Below, piece by piece: positions 49,101 to 58,130 of a stretch of DNA of 64,000 nucleotides (its first letter is position 1; each line of letters begins with the position of its first letter). The DNA is from Caulochytrium protostelioides. Lineage: Eukaryota > Chytridiomycota > Caulochytriomycetes > Caulochytriales > Caulochytriaceae. The position numbers and the translations under genes were made by a program. A model generated the notes under the pieces. That model saw only the letters and a program-made list of their open reading frames with translations. It made no database searches and was not told the origin of the DNA. The stretch spans positions 1-64,000 of the forward strand of contig ML014202.1 in assembly GCA_003615045.1 (NCBI GenBank), written 5' to 3'.

Positions 49101-51269
49101 TTCGGCGAGGCCCTTGCGACCGGCGAGAGGGGCCGTCCTAGACAAAGCGGGCGCCAGGGCCGTGGGCGCGGCCGCGGCCGCGGTCGCGGCGTCGCCCTGC
49201 GGCGGCGGCGAGGGCAACGGCGCGGTTGCGTCCGCCATTGGCGAATCGGAGTCGCCTCCAGGCGGCGACGGCGCAAACGCAAGCGTCTCATCCACATCCG
49301 ACGAAGGAGTGACTTCCTCGGCCGTTGCCGCGGCGGGCGCCTCGATCGGAACGCGCGGCAGCTGCGTCCGCGGCGTGCCGCCAGGTAAAACGCGCAGCAG
49401 TATCCGGAGCCGTCCGGCATTCGCCATGGCGTCGACTGCGGGTTCTAGCTCAGGCTCCTGTTCCGATTCCGGTTGTAGTCGTGCGAGGGGTTGAGGCTCG
49501 GCTTCCGCTTGTGTTTCCGCCTCGAGTTCGGCGTCAGCCCTCTCAGCCTCGGAACTGGGGGCCTCGGGAGACTCACGAGCCGTCTCGTCTTCCGATGCCA
49601 TTGCCATATCGGCTGTCGTCGCTTCAGCAAGAATCGCCGGGGCGGCATCCGCATGGGCTGCCGCATCGTCCATCACGTGGTCAGCCACATGCTCAGTCGA
49701 GGGATCGGCCACGTGCACGACGTCAGGCTCGGCCTCAGATCCGGCCTCGGCCTCGGGATCGGCTACGGGACCGGCCTCGGCCTCAGCCTCGGAAGCGGCA
49801 GCAGAACCAGAACCAGAACCAGAATCGGGGTCAGCAAGGAGCAGACCTTCTTCACAGGGCGCCGAAGAGGCCGGAGCTGACGGAAGGGCTTCGAGGCCGC
49901 GTTTCACGGACGAGGGCAGCGTCGAAGGCGTCTGAGATGGCGGCTGCATCTCTTCTTGTGCACGAAGGGGCGGCGCGTCGGCCGTCTCCTGCAGCCGTCT
50001 TTCGCCTGGAGCGCCGGCCACCGTGGCCGTCGCGTGACCGACCGTGATGACATCGCCGTGGGGTGGACCGGTCGTCGTCGGGAACACAGCCGCCGCTGCA
50101 GCGGGAAGCGCCTGATCGGGCTCGTCGGTATGGGCCCCAGCTTCGGGAGGGATCCCTACGTCGCCACGGCCCGCCTCATCGCCGCCAGCGGCCTTCGACG
50201 TCGGTCTGGCTTTATCCGCTTTAGCTATAGCATCTGCTTCACCCGCTTCGACGGCGTTGTTGGCGTCGTCCGCGTCTCCAACGTCGTCGGCATCGTCGGC
50301 GCCGTCCGCTATCGGAGGTCGCGCGCCCAGCATCGCGGGATCCGGCGCATCCGTCACGGGGCTCTCCCAGGTGTCCAAAAGAGTCCGCAGGGCGTCGGGC
50401 AGCACCAGCACGCGGTCCGGCAAGCTGGTCGGGAACGCGCCCCAGCCCGGGTGCATGGCCGGCGGGTAGACCAGATCCAGGGCCTCGGGGGCGGCGGCCC
50501 GATGGCGCGCGACCATGGCCGTGTAAGCGGCCTTGAGGGCCGCGAGCCCCGCGTGCGGCGCCTCATCGTGTTGCGCGATGGGCGTCGGCGTGCCGACCAC
50601 CGCGGTGCGCGCCAGCACGTCAAACGCATACACATTCATCGACATCCAGTACCGCCCGTTCTTGTCTTCCTTGATGCACCATTCGTAGCGCTGCAGACTC
50701 AGAACGCGGCCGACCCAGTCGGCGGGGTCGTCATGATGGCTCAGACCATCGAGCGTCGCGGCTGTTGCTGATGCCGAGGGGCCGTCCACACCGCCAGCCG
50801 GCGCGGCGAGTGCGGCGCCCGAGGCCGCCGCGGCCGCGGCCGCCTGCTGGCGCTTCTTTTTCTTCTTGGCCTTGTTCCGGGCCTTGAGCGGCGCCTCAAA
50901 GAAATGGGCCTTGACCACGACCGCGCTGTCGGAGATGTCGCAGGTGGCCAGCAGGTACGGCTGGTTGCGCTCGAGGTAGCCGCGCTTGCGCGGGTTCGGC
51001 TTGGCGCTGATGACCTGCACGCGTCGGATCTTGTTGTAGGAGGCGAACTGCGCCGCCTGGGTGATGGAGGGCACCGGCGGCACGGTCGCGGCGGAGGCGG
51101 CCACCGAGGGCGGCGGCGGGACGCCGGGGAGGGCCCGCCGCGGCTCGGGCTGAACGGCGCGCAGGAGCGCGTCCGGGAACGCGGCATCGGGCCGCACGTG
51201 GGTCTGCGCCCGTTTTAACTCCGACGCGCATAGCGCCGCCATCCACGGCGACGACAGCGTCTGCGCCAT
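43125..51269 (-). CDS. Giant, mostly disordered orphan protein, 2714 aa
   Basis: One uninterrupted frame; the function is not recognised. I took the ATG at 51269 (MAQTLSSPWMAALCASEL); the frame is open to 51449, but the added residues look non-coding. Residues ~80-250 look folded: NKIRRVQVISAKPNPRKRG, PYLLATCDISDSAVVVKAHF, then WVGRVLSLQRYEWCIKED and YWMSMNVYAFDVLAR, split by a Lys-rich run (KAKKKKKRQQ). The alternating strands hint at a beta-barrel or OB-like domain, which is only a guess. The rest is Ala/Ser/Asp/Glu/Pro/Thr-rich, with Glu/Ser and Asp/Ala tandem stretches, Ser-only runs and many SP/TP sites. The last ~150 residues turn basic (KPKKSRSKSGKSK, KREAKRRKRQ), like an NLS or nucleic-acid contact. 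A nuclear scaffold is plausible. With so few stops over 8 kb, translation is very likely. Confidence 0.72.
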   Translation of the reverse strand: MAQTLSSPWMAALCASELKRAQTHVRPDAAFPDALLRAVQPEPRRALPGVPPPPSVAASAATVPPVPSITQAAQFASYNKIRRVQVISAKPNPRKRGYLERNQPYLLATCDISDSAVVVKAHFFEAPLKARNKAKKKKKRQQAAAAAAASGAALAAPAGGVDGPSASATAATLDGLSHHDDPADWVGRVLSLQRYEWCIKEDKNGRYWMSMNVYAFDVLARTAVVGTPTPIAQHDEAPHAGLAALKAAYTAMVARHRAAAPEALDLVYPPAMHPGWGAFPTSLPDRVLVLPDALRTLLDTWESPVTDAPDPAMLGARPPIADGADDADDVGDADDANNAVEAGEADAIAKADKARPTSKAAGGDEAGRGDVGIPPEAGAHTDEPDQALPAAAAAVFPTTTGPPHGDVITVGHATATVAGAPGERRLQETADAPPLRAQEEMQPPSQTPSTLPSSVKRGLEALPSAPASSAPCEEGLLLADPDSGSGSGSAAASEAEAEAGPVADPEAEAGSEAEPDVVHVADPSTEHVADHVMDDAAAHADAAPAILAEATTADMAMASEDETARESPEAPSSEAERADAELEAETQAEAEPQPLARLQPESEQEPELEPAVDAMANAGRLRILLRVLPGGTPRTQLPRVPIEAPAAATAEEVTPSSDVDETLAFAPSPPGGDSDSPMADATAPLPSPPPQGDAATAAAAAPTALAPALSRTAPLAGRKGLAEAMLPDLPLTHRLTHSSDAVRSDPPTRDGVAASDVSRLTWNPAVSSAAPESAETVASRVAPLSEQMPTSSSAASAAMASTSADGTDGAMVAEPPLMVTEAASAADAGDNDDDNDDRGSNDAERGSPINATLPEADYIGAMPPAADAMTLSPDLFQVASPSPSPSPSSLPSSLLPRALPPAASQELVLDTELPDAASDSEPEHELETDPVSGHATPHVNDDGVASAADSSAAEASVADVPADASGDDADMADMAEMTELTERADMAPPPRDPVSPPPESAWSTVLPPSLSPARSPSTPVVDTTFHADATTIAIDTAALETGDDTAPIEPRRHVVFRYAVSDSSADRDGNGTPSPAIRTHRHHDGAPARASRPESASDAESASRSDSASDSEEESGSEEESDSDKGSESESESESKSEEGEEEAAAAAADELSAEAEDPSMRDSASDRDEPFDATPSQVPSDRTSSGPATAEPLGQAPHMTQHATRTTAALAMSSLKLLEQGMAMLEGDDPAAPPTPDISTPLTPTPVTQAESPTETPTEMSAESPADLDSMSTMLAQTTSIDEAPASPSSSSIASSSSSSPSTSSSSSPPPSSSLMTSAASPSSEASTTVPSSSPSPPASQSPCHAVTSPSPAPVAPTALPAFPAPRAPLSSGSLALPSTADTLPPLSQYVALELAANDDEDGGADANAASDGNADADATVDADDYTVDDAEADADAEADGDAAVDDPANDVSLPDVVVNMDTDKDIVRATPVQTGPAFSATAVSDSAVSASAVTGTADTVATAATAVDEFAESTDHTDAEGPLSANERGMNWDTDNDADDESIDDTYARQSTVLTAAPAPLAAASSTLRDARTAHAARPLAFVVATSSASSASDSDFASDHRRAASARATPATAARRPPLAAIRESLPSAEMATDPRLSVASLAPAASLAPSRCVEANVDDGDANTATDVNIMDVTTATAATPHAAGMIDTTAAAETPLAANANPAALPLFLTAAHAEAALTEAASVPLPAFLVDWHQSRARAIELVLGSATPSPPPPPTAAAIERGASERPALSHPYATPQADHDHATPRGIPDALLEVEASAADTLTHPDTPPRASAVVGHAAAAPDAAHAPMGHTGAVGDEIMILDTEDEMEAAAASLADSPVRENATTTIDQPAETDSDAHDIADAHTDSDAHTGPDARALADANPGSDAETHPMASATASPAASAIARSVAPAWTDALSESDIATDGDVDSEAEFTQALGLTPSSPPVVMATMSSAPHEPVTAPEAHLETASTAFETYVRVGPHDQDHSALSATSPAAVTSISASAGDSLDPASHHADTLDRALLGPAALDAGRALSHPAETESDLIFLAETDDLPLSPIDAAAAAFSTNADHDDAAWTVYRFDAPPYTSTCPDHHDEDEPSSSPRWETQRPTTTTAASTTLVVADHHDGTLMDHPVGADMDGAVPSTDDRPPLPPGTDDLIGNHSTHVRGVSDGDDDGEPPMMLPTWSPRSRHGAVSVTTASETHSDTLPPADPTSDADSEADSEVAIHPQLMDAMRQHGAASEDTYVVFPPSGPWSDPLSSHVPDHGPGRGHEDDVLPSPAPADHATRAETDAETEQATSETDELTDDGPDRVAAFPRAAPVSHAAAATTDVPAGDADADHDEATRPFLTPPSTTERERDLDVDRPRPLHRDTHSPFDADAVSNAETGSDACATIATTTTDGMRDTPDPHRPLPISGHAAVTLMSPSVSMATAKTGFILIAAPSTVPPRDAQGQSGTRRSYPSEPHDHDPISPGQGRSQSQSQSQKKSQGQSQSLGQRLKSSPAFGSTRSKHPATAPHASGKDKGPRKGFASTVMPDLFQRWPGLPIQPLTAKPKKSRSKSGKSKTGSSPALGMSASSSDPSVAQPSPRAAERARAAHLAGAPKRSASGSLAAATPNAVATTSSQSMSRLSFLPTTATMTPSPSTSHRERDGDPAKREAKRRKRQHTLSTESRLTNSASMSFLDL

Positions 51270-52165
51270 CACGGGATCCGGTTGATCGAGCGGCGGACGG
51301 CGGCGCCAATGCCGAGCCCGACGCGATCGAGAGAAGCGGCAGCGTCCTCCGTGGCAGAGAGAGAAGTCGCGGTCACGCGACCCTGATCGCGGTACAGCAG
51401 GGGAACCCCCCCGCGGGGGCAGGTCGCTGCCGGGTTCACCGAGGGACACGGGGGCGGTGTCGCGCCGTCCATACCCCCCGTTCCTGCGCGGCCTGGATCA
51501 GCGCAATCACCGGCGAGACCCTTTGGCTGCCGAGGCCACAATCAGCACGCGAGCGAGTCACTGGGGAAGTCGTTGGGCGAGAGGCACGAGATGGCAGCAC
51601 AGCGAATGGCCCGGCTCACGGCGCATCGTCCAGCATCGCCACGTATCGCGGGATCACCGCTTGCACCGCCAGCCAGTGCCGCGAGGCATCGCGTGAGCCA
51701 TGACTGCGTTAGGACACCGCGAGTCCACCGGCCTCCGTTCACGCGAATCCATCGGCATTTTCAAGTCCGCCGTGCCACGACGCCCATCGGGGGTGCGAGC
51801 GGTGTTTTGGGCGCTTGGGGGGCGCTTGGGGGCACGGGCTCGGCCTGGACGCCGGAGGAGTGCGCCACACACTCGCCTCCGTCACCGCCATCCGCGCACG
51901 TCGCGTGGCGCGGGGCGTCGGGAGGTGCGCGGGCGGGCGGGGCCCTTCTGCACACCAACACGCCGGCCTCGCGCAGATCGGCAAGTGGCAGGTTGACTGA
52001 GCAAGCTGACCACAGATCCCTCTCCCCATCCGCCCGCATGGCGTCCTCGTCCTCATGAGTGTCCTCGTCCTCGTCATGGTCGCCGGCTCTTCGCGCGTCT
52101 TCGTTTGTCTTTTCGCTCTTTCCGTCTATGGTCTCCATGTTACTGAAGGGGACTAAAAGGATCAT
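51270..52165. promoter_or_regulatory. Upstream region of the giant gene / AHA1 3' flank
   Basis: Nearly 0.9 kb with no supported gene. It has a CCTCGTCCTC-like degenerate repeat at about 52045-52080 near the AHA1 3' end. Confidence 0.45.
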
Positions 52166-53245
52166 TTAGAAGACGCTACCGAAGCCGTAGATGGTCTTGA
52201 TGGGCCGCCAGAAGAACTGCTCCCAGTTGCGCCGGACGGTCTCGGTCTCGCCGACGGGCACGCCGGTCTGGGTCACCTGGAGCCGCGTGCCGCGCTGGCC
52301 GTGGCCGCTGCCGGCCTCCGAGAACGCGAACGTCACGCGTGAGACGTGAGCCGCGGGCCACGACGACAGACGGAAGTCCCAGGCGAGGGCGTGGGCCTCC
52401 GCCGCCGAGGCCTCGGTCCCGCTCGCCTGCGCCGCGTTCCCGAGCTGCGGCGACTGCGCCGACACGACCGTGCCCGTGATGTTCCCGTCGAACAGGCGCA
52501 GCGGCGTGCCCGGCTGCGTGCCGAGCGACGCCTGCCCGCGCGTCCAGCCCTGCGCGCGCTGCGGGTCCGTCAGCACCGCGAACAGATCGTCCGCCGAGCA
52601 CACGAACTCGATGTCCTGCGTGACCGTCGTCACGCTGCCCTTCACGGTGGCCGCCGCCGCCTTGGCCGCCGCGTCCGCCTCGGCGCTCGATGCGGCGTTG
52701 CCGCCCGGGGGCGCCGGCTTGTAGCTCGACGCGGTGCCGCCCGAGCGCGCGGCGTCGACGGCGACCTGGATATCCTTGCCGTGCGCCTGGAGCAGCGCCG
52801 GGCCGAACTGGGCGAGACGGGCCTTGATGTCCGGGAGCAGCTGGGTGCGCACCAGGTCGCGCAGCTGCGCGACCACCTCGGGCTTCATGGCGTCGGGCGT
52901 GGTGGTGGTGGCGATCTCGCACGCGAGGTCCGAGGAGCGGGCATCGAGGTCCGTGTCGTGCATGAACTCGGGCAGCGCGAGGGTGCCCTTCAGAACGACA
53001 TCGGCCTGCGACGCCTCGAAGGCCTCCCAGGTGGCGTGGATGGCGACATCGTAGATGGTGATGACCTTGCCCTTGCGCTGGTTGAGGTCGACGTCGCCGG
53101 TGACTTGGGTGATCTCCGTGAGGCGGACCGTGTGCTCGGGCGTCACGCGCTGCGCGGCCTTAGGCAGCTCGGTCTTGAACCAGTCCTGCGCCCACGGCAG
53201 GCAGTTCTTTTCGACCCAGTGCCAGTTGTTGGCGTTGACGACCAT
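52166..53245 (-). CDS. AHA1: Hsp90 co-chaperone Aha1
   Basis: Aha1 binds Hsp90 in the cytosol and stimulates its ATPase. The 359-aa length fits the family. The N-terminal Aha1 domain (about 10-140) carries the hallmark NANNWHWVEKNCLPWAQDWF and RKGKVITIYDVAIH. An Ala/Gly/Ser linker follows (about 175-210). The C-terminal Bet-v1-like AHSA1 domain (about 215-359) shows FVCSADDLFAVLTDPQRAQG, GTPLRLFDGNITGTVV and ends NWEQFFWRPIKTIYGFG. An Ala-rich insert in the second domain is a minor local feature. The start ATG is the first of the frame and gives the expected N-terminus. No intron is needed. Confidence 0.94.
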   Translation of the reverse strand: MVVNANNWHWVEKNCLPWAQDWFKTELPKAAQRVTPEHTVRLTEITQVTGDVDLNQRKGKVITIYDVAIHATWEAFEASQADVVLKGTLALPEFMHDTDLDARSSDLACEIATTTTPDAMKPEVVAQLRDLVRTQLLPDIKARLAQFGPALLQAHGKDIQVAVDAARSGGTASSYKPAPPGGNAASSAEADAAAKAAAATVKGSVTTVTQDIEFVCSADDLFAVLTDPQRAQGWTRGQASLGTQPGTPLRLFDGNITGTVVSAQSPQLGNAAQASGTEASAAEAHALAWDFRLSSWPAAHVSRVTFAFSEAGSGHGQRGTRLQVTQTGVPVGETETVRRNWEQFFWRPIKTIYGFGSVF

Positions 53246-54011
53246 GGTGGTGGGGGGGAAGGAGTCGCGGCGCGGGGGGAAGGAGCGAGGGCGGCGGCGT
53301 CAAGACGAAGCGAGCACGGCGGCAATCTCGGAACGCGAGTGGTGGTTCGGGATCAGCGGCGTGCATCAATCACGGAGCGCGTGTGTCCTGGGTCGGGTCA
53401 GTCGTTCGATAAAGCGTGGCTGAAGGCGGTCAAGGGTGGGGAGCCGAGACGTCCTGCGCGTCTCACGGGGGAAGCAGCCTGGCACGACGCGTCTACCGTG
53501 GTCCCGCCCAAGACCATACGTGCCCGGCCCTGCCGCCGCCTCTGCCGCCGGGGCTCATGAACGTGGGTGCCAGGATCCGAAGCACCGCCAACCGCGCTCG
53601 GCATACGGACGGCATACGTTGGCGATACGCGACGGGCGAGCCAACCCGAGCGACCCCCACCAGCGGATCACCCGGCCGCAGCGTCGATTGGGGGGGTGAA
53701 GGGTCGGTGATCGTGGTTCCGCGGCCGTCCAGGCTTCCGTCGTCTCGGCCCCTTGGCCCCTCCGCCCCGGACCCTTGGCCCCGCGGCCGGCCGCCGCAGG
53801 TCCGGCCGCCGCAGGTCCGGACGCCGAGGGCCGGGCCGCCTGCGCCACGCGCCGCGGCGTTCTGTGGCGCCACGCTTCGCTTCCAACGGCGCTTCGCTCC
53901 TCTTCCATCCGATTCGGCCGGCTTCGGCACCAAACACAACCCGTTGACGATGATGGCAAAATGAGGCTACAAAAAAGGGGCGCAGTCGCTCAGCCACGCG
54001 CTGGCGCCGGG
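53246..54011. promoter_or_regulatory. AHA1 upstream region / 3' flank of the F-BAR gene
   Basis: No gene seen. It holds a short direct repeat at about 53785-53825 (GGCCGCCGCAGGTCC twice, with a third variant copy). Frames here are Arg/Pro/Ala artefacts. Confidence 0.45.
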
Positions 54012-57000
54012 TTAGACGACGACGCGGTCGGCGCCCGTGTCGGGACGGCCCGAGAGCGTCGTCTTGGCCGAGAGGAGCTGGCCGTCGGCGTCGACGACAC
54101 GGATCGCGCCCGACTGGCGGATCGCGTTGATCGTCGGGTTCGAGTTGAGGCTCGTCTGGCGCGTGACGTCGCCGCTGTCGCCGCCGTCCTCCGCGAACGG
54201 CGGCGGCGTCGTCACGACCTCCGTGCGGCCGGTGTGAATCCGTGTGGGCTGAGCCCCATGGCCGCTGTCGCTCTCGGCGACGTCGTGGTAGTGGTCGTCG
54301 CCGGCGACCGATGATGCGGCCGACGTCGTGGCTCGGGTCATCGCCGGCGTGGCGGAGGCCGACACGGTCGACGACCGGGCCGGCTGCGGCGCCGGCGCGA
54401 GCGACAGGAACTGGTTCACGCCGGACGTGCCGCTGCCGGCCGCGGCGCCCGGGCCCGACTTGGGCACGGCCTCGTAGGTCACGAGCGCGCGCTCGCCAAG
54501 CACGTGGCGCCACGACAGCGCGTCCGCATTGGCCTGGGCGTCTTCCGTGAGAGCGTCGGCGCTCGGCACGCGGAATCGGAACGTCTGCGCCTGCTGCTGC
54601 TGCTGCTGCTGCTTGTGGCGGTCACGGCGCGAGGCTGCCGTCGTCGGCGGCACCGACGGCGGGTGGAACACGAGGTGGAACTCGTGCCACGCGTACGCGC
54701 CGCCGCTGCCGCCCATCGACGAGTACGCCGACGACGACAGGATGCTTGCGCTGTCGTCCGCGCCCACGCGGGACTCGGCCGACGACCAGCGGCTGCTGCC
54801 GCCCACGCCGCCGCCTGCCGCATAGCCCAGGCCCAGGGGCGACGCGTGCGCCGTCGGCGCCGGCGTCAGGATGCCCTGCGGGATGTAGAGCGACGAGAAG
54901 GGGAGCACGCGCGTGTGCTCGACCTCCTCGGCGGTCGGCGGGATCCGCGCCGTGCCGTCCGGCGCCAGCAGGCTGCCGTTCATCGGGCGCAGGCCAAAGA
55001 TGGGCTGGACCGCGTCCGTCATCGAGCCACTGCGGCCCTGAGCCGCCGCGTCCTCGGGGCTCGCCGTCGGCAGCGGCAGCTGCGTCGAGGTGAACGTCCA
55101 CGCCGGCGGCATCGCGTGGCCCGGGAACAGGTGCAGGTAGCCCACCGCGCTGACGACCGCGAACACCGGCGTCCACCCGCGGTGGATCGTGTGCGTACCG
55201 TTGAGAAGCGTCTCGGCGCCGGTCGCCCCCGTGCTGTTGCGGCGCTTGCCGCTGCGCCCGTTCGTGCGCATCAGGCGCGACCAGAAGCTGCCGCTCTTGC
55301 GCTGCGTCACGCCCGGCGAGGCCGCGCTCGACGACGGCGACTGCTCCTTGGGGCCGCCCTGCGTCATGAGCACGCCGCAGTGGACCGCGTTCGCCAGCGG
55401 ATTGCGGCGCTCCGGGTACGTCGACGGCGGCACCGCCACCTTCGGGCATGCCGCAATGCGCTCGCGCAGCGCCTCTGCCTCGCGGTCATCGGCCGCCGTG
55501 AAGTCCTCGGCGCCCTGCGCCTGTGCGCGCACGACCGCCTGGCTCACCGACAGATCGGCGCCCTGGGTGGGCGGCGTCATCAGGCGGTGGTACTGCGCCA
55601 CGCAGTCACGCACCGTGCGCACGACGGTGTCACGGTCATAGGCCAGGTACGACGCCACGGTCGACTCGCACCAGGCCTCACGCACCGTGTGGCGGTTGTG
55701 CATGCGCATCATGGCCGAGTCGGCGGCCAGGCGGTACATCCACGGGTCACAGCCCTGGCTGGGGTCGTGCACAAAGTGGCCCAGGCCGCGTTGCGCGGCG
55801 GCCAGCGACGCGTGGTAGGCTTCCACGGCGTCCTGGAAGGCATGGCGCTCCTCCGAGCGGGCGCTCGCCATGTCGCGACGCGCCTTCTTGAGCGTGGAGT
55901 GGCACTGGTTCATGTCGGCCGCCAGCTGGCGGAGGCGCGGCAGCAGGCTCGACTCGAGCACCTCGACATGGCGCTTGTGCGACTCGCCCATCAGACGCGA
56001 CATGGACGCCAGGTTGTCCGGCAGGTACGCAAGCTCTTCGTTGTTGGCGCGATGCTGGCCAGGCACCATCGCCATCGACGTCATGGCGGCCATCGTGGGC
56101 GTCGTCGGGGTCGGGCCGGCGTTGTACGACGTGACGGGGGCCGAGCGCGACGGCGCCGTGTTGGCGCGCCTCGCGTGGCCGCCGAACAGGCTGCGGCGCT
56201 GCTGCTTCTTTTCGTGTCCGATCAGGGTCCCGTAGTGGCTGTCGTGCGCCTCCGCTGCCGCGCGCTCCGCAGTCGCCAGCGACTCGAGGTGCGCAATGAA
56301 CTGGGAAAGGAATCGGTTCCATCCGCCCGTGCGGTGCAGCAAAATCAGCATGGGGTCTTCGGGCGGCGCCGTCAGCTGCAGACGGCCCTGGCCGTGCGGG
56401 ACGAGCTGGCCCGAGGTGGCCGACGCCATCATGACCTGGGTTTGCGGCTGAGCCTGGGTCTGCGGCTCGACCTGGACCTGGGTCTGGGTCTGGGTCGTCG
56501 ACGCACGCGGACGCGAAGCGGCAGGCGCGGTCGTTGACGCCGACGCGTTCACGCGGTCATCGCCGGCCGTGTGTGACGCCGTGGAGGGCGCACGGCGGGC
56601 GGTGCGGTTGCGGTAAGGCCTCCCGATGTCGGCCGTCGGCATCTCGGGCATGGGCGGCACGTTCATCCCGCCGTAGGGGTGCTGGACGCCCGCACCCAGG
56701 CCGTCGGTGCGGAACTGCTCTGCGGCCCGAGCGGCCGCACTCTCCATGGCCGTGGGGCTCATCTGGCCTGAGTGAACGGGGGAACCGAGGCCCTGGCTCG
56801 TGTTGACGATGGGGCCATCACGGTCGTCCTCGGGACCCGGCGAGACCGATCGGGCGTGGGAGGTCTCATCCTGGTAGAAGCCGGGGGCCTGGATGCTGTC
56901 ACGCTGGTTCGTGTACAGCGTGGTCGTATCGTCGGCATGCACGTGGTCGTGGGAGCTGTCATGCGAGGCCGCGCCGAACTTTTCCTTGATCTTGGTCTTC

Positions 57001-57143
57001 AGCGGCTTGCTCTCGTGGTCACCCGTCGCGTGGGTGTTCGAGCCGTCGTCATACGGCTTGATGGGGCTCTTGAAATCGGACGACGTGGGCGGCACGCCCA
57101 TAGGCGCGACAGCGCGGTTCTGGCTGCTGATCAGACGCGACAT
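54012..57143 (-). CDS. Slm1/Slm2-like F-BAR and PH-domain protein
   Basis: Slm proteins bind PI(4,5)P2 at the plasma membrane, mark eisosome-linked domains and pass signals to TORC2. The 1043-aa chain has a disordered Ser/Asp N-terminus, then a Gln/Thr-rich stretch (QTQTQVQVEPQTQ), an F-BAR-like helical domain at about 264-525 (LILLHRTGGWNRFLSQFIAH; HVEVLESSLLPRLRQLAADM) and a PH domain from about 640 to 890 (IHRGWTPVFAVVSAVGYLHL; WRHVLGERALVTYEA). The PH domain is expanded by low-complexity inserts, including a Gln run. The tail is Ser/Thr-rich. F-BAR followed directly by PH is the Slm layout; the longer N-terminus is odd. I chose the ATG at 57143 over an upstream frame start at 57359 with non-conserved sequence. 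Alternative: another fungal BAR/PH protein. Confidence 0.65.
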   Translation of the reverse strand: MSRLISSQNRAVAPMGVPPTSSDFKSPIKPYDDGSNTHATGDHESKPLKTKIKEKFGAASHDSSHDHVHADDTTTLYTNQRDSIQAPGFYQDETSHARSVSPGPEDDRDGPIVNTSQGLGSPVHSGQMSPTAMESAAARAAEQFRTDGLGAGVQHPYGGMNVPPMPEMPTADIGRPYRNRTARRAPSTASHTAGDDRVNASASTTAPAASRPRASTTQTQTQVQVEPQTQAQPQTQVMMASATSGQLVPHGQGRLQLTAPPEDPMLILLHRTGGWNRFLSQFIAHLESLATAERAAAEAHDSHYGTLIGHEKKQQRRSLFGGHARRANTAPSRSAPVTSYNAGPTPTTPTMAAMTSMAMVPGQHRANNEELAYLPDNLASMSRLMGESHKRHVEVLESSLLPRLRQLAADMNQCHSTLKKARRDMASARSEERHAFQDAVEAYHASLAAAQRGLGHFVHDPSQGCDPWMYRLAADSAMMRMHNRHTVREAWCESTVASYLAYDRDTVVRTVRDCVAQYHRLMTPPTQGADLSVSQAVVRAQAQGAEDFTAADDREAEALRERIAACPKVAVPPSTYPERRNPLANAVHCGVLMTQGGPKEQSPSSSAASPGVTQRKSGSFWSRLMRTNGRSGKRRNSTGATGAETLLNGTHTIHRGWTPVFAVVSAVGYLHLFPGHAMPPAWTFTSTQLPLPTASPEDAAAQGRSGSMTDAVQPIFGLRPMNGSLLAPDGTARIPPTAEEVEHTRVLPFSSLYIPQGILTPAPTAHASPLGLGYAAGGGVGGSSRWSSAESRVGADDSASILSSSAYSSMGGSGGAYAWHEFHLVFHPPSVPPTTAASRRDRHKQQQQQQQAQTFRFRVPSADALTEDAQANADALSWRHVLGERALVTYEAVPKSGPGAAAGSGTSGVNQFLSLAPAPQPARSSTVSASATPAMTRATTSAASSVAGDDHYHDVAESDSGHGAQPTRIHTGRTEVVTTPPPFAEDGGDSGDVTRQTSLNSNPTINAIRQSGAIRVVDADGQLLSAKTTLSGRPDTGADRVVV
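54591..54613. repeat. (CTG)n encoding a Gln run
   Basis: About seven CTG triplets on plus (CAG on minus) encode poly-Gln inside the PH domain of the Slm-like protein. Confidence 0.85.
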
Positions 57144-57945
57144 GGTCGATGCTGGGTGCTGAGAAAGACGGGGCAATGACGTCGTTTCGCGCGCGTGCGG
57201 GTCTGTGCTGCTCAGCCACGTGATGCCACAATGAAGGGGTAAAACAAGGGGGGCGCCCCGGAAAATTGATGTTTCACAACGGTCGTGAACCAGGAAAGCG
57301 GAAGAACAGAAGTAGTGGCCCCAATGAGGCCCGGTTGGTTGATGCGAAGAGGGAGACAAAAATGAGGCTCAGAGCAAGAACGAGAGGAACACCACTGGAG
57401 AGGAGTGCGGATGCTGCGTGACAGCGGGAAACAGATGCGATGAACGATGCGATGCGATGAACCAGGGATGCCAAAAAGGACTCGCGTCAGGTATGCAACA
57501 AGACCGGCCCGAGGGATGTCGGACGCCAGTGCTCTTTACGCGGAAATGCGGCGGGGGAGCCGAGGGAATGAAACAAAAAAGGAACCAAGAAAACCAACAA
57601 GAAAAGCGTGTTTGAACACGTCACAGGGATGCTCGACACGCGCGAGGATGCTATGGAAGATGCTTTGGCAGGGATGATGCTGTCAAGTGCGTGATTTGGC
57701 TCATGGCAGGTGGGGAGTGCGTGCCGACCCTGGCCAAGTGGCCCTCTGTCTCGCCCTCCATGGGATAGCTTGTAGCACGGCCGTGTCACCGTCGCGTGCC
57801 GTCGGGAACGGTGCGACCCGATGGCGGGGGCAGGGAGCTCTGGCGTGGGGTGCCCCGAAGCTGTCCTTATATACTTTTCGGGGGGTGGGCGGTCCGAGCG
57901 CGCGGGATGACGCCGGGCGAGGGGTGTGCCCGGGACGCGGTGACG

Positions 57946-58010
57946 TGACGCTGATGCTGACGCTGATGCTGTTGCTGATGCTGTTGCTGATGCTGATGCT
58001 GACGCTGACG
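57946..58010. repeat. GCTGAT/GCTGAC/GCTGTT hexamer array
   Basis: About ten degenerate head-to-tail hexamers, directly followed by the CGAT run. Confidence 0.88.
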
Positions 58011-58015
58011 GTGCT

Positions 58016-58037
58016 CGATCGATCGATCGATCGATCG
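58016..58037. repeat. (CGAT)n tetramer run
   Basis: Five and a half copies of a self-complementary unit; the run is itself palindromic. Confidence 0.9.
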
Positions 58038-58130
58038 CTTCGATCCGGATGAAGCCGGCGCGCGACGGCGGGACGCTGGGTCCGTCCGGCTCCGTCGATG
58101 ACGTCGATCCCGCGGACGGTGTCACGCTCC

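Noticed and set aside
54504-56537. Plus-strand frame antisense to the Slm-like gene
   Set aside because: Arg/His-rich composition with no domain; the opposite strand has the F-BAR and PH motifs.
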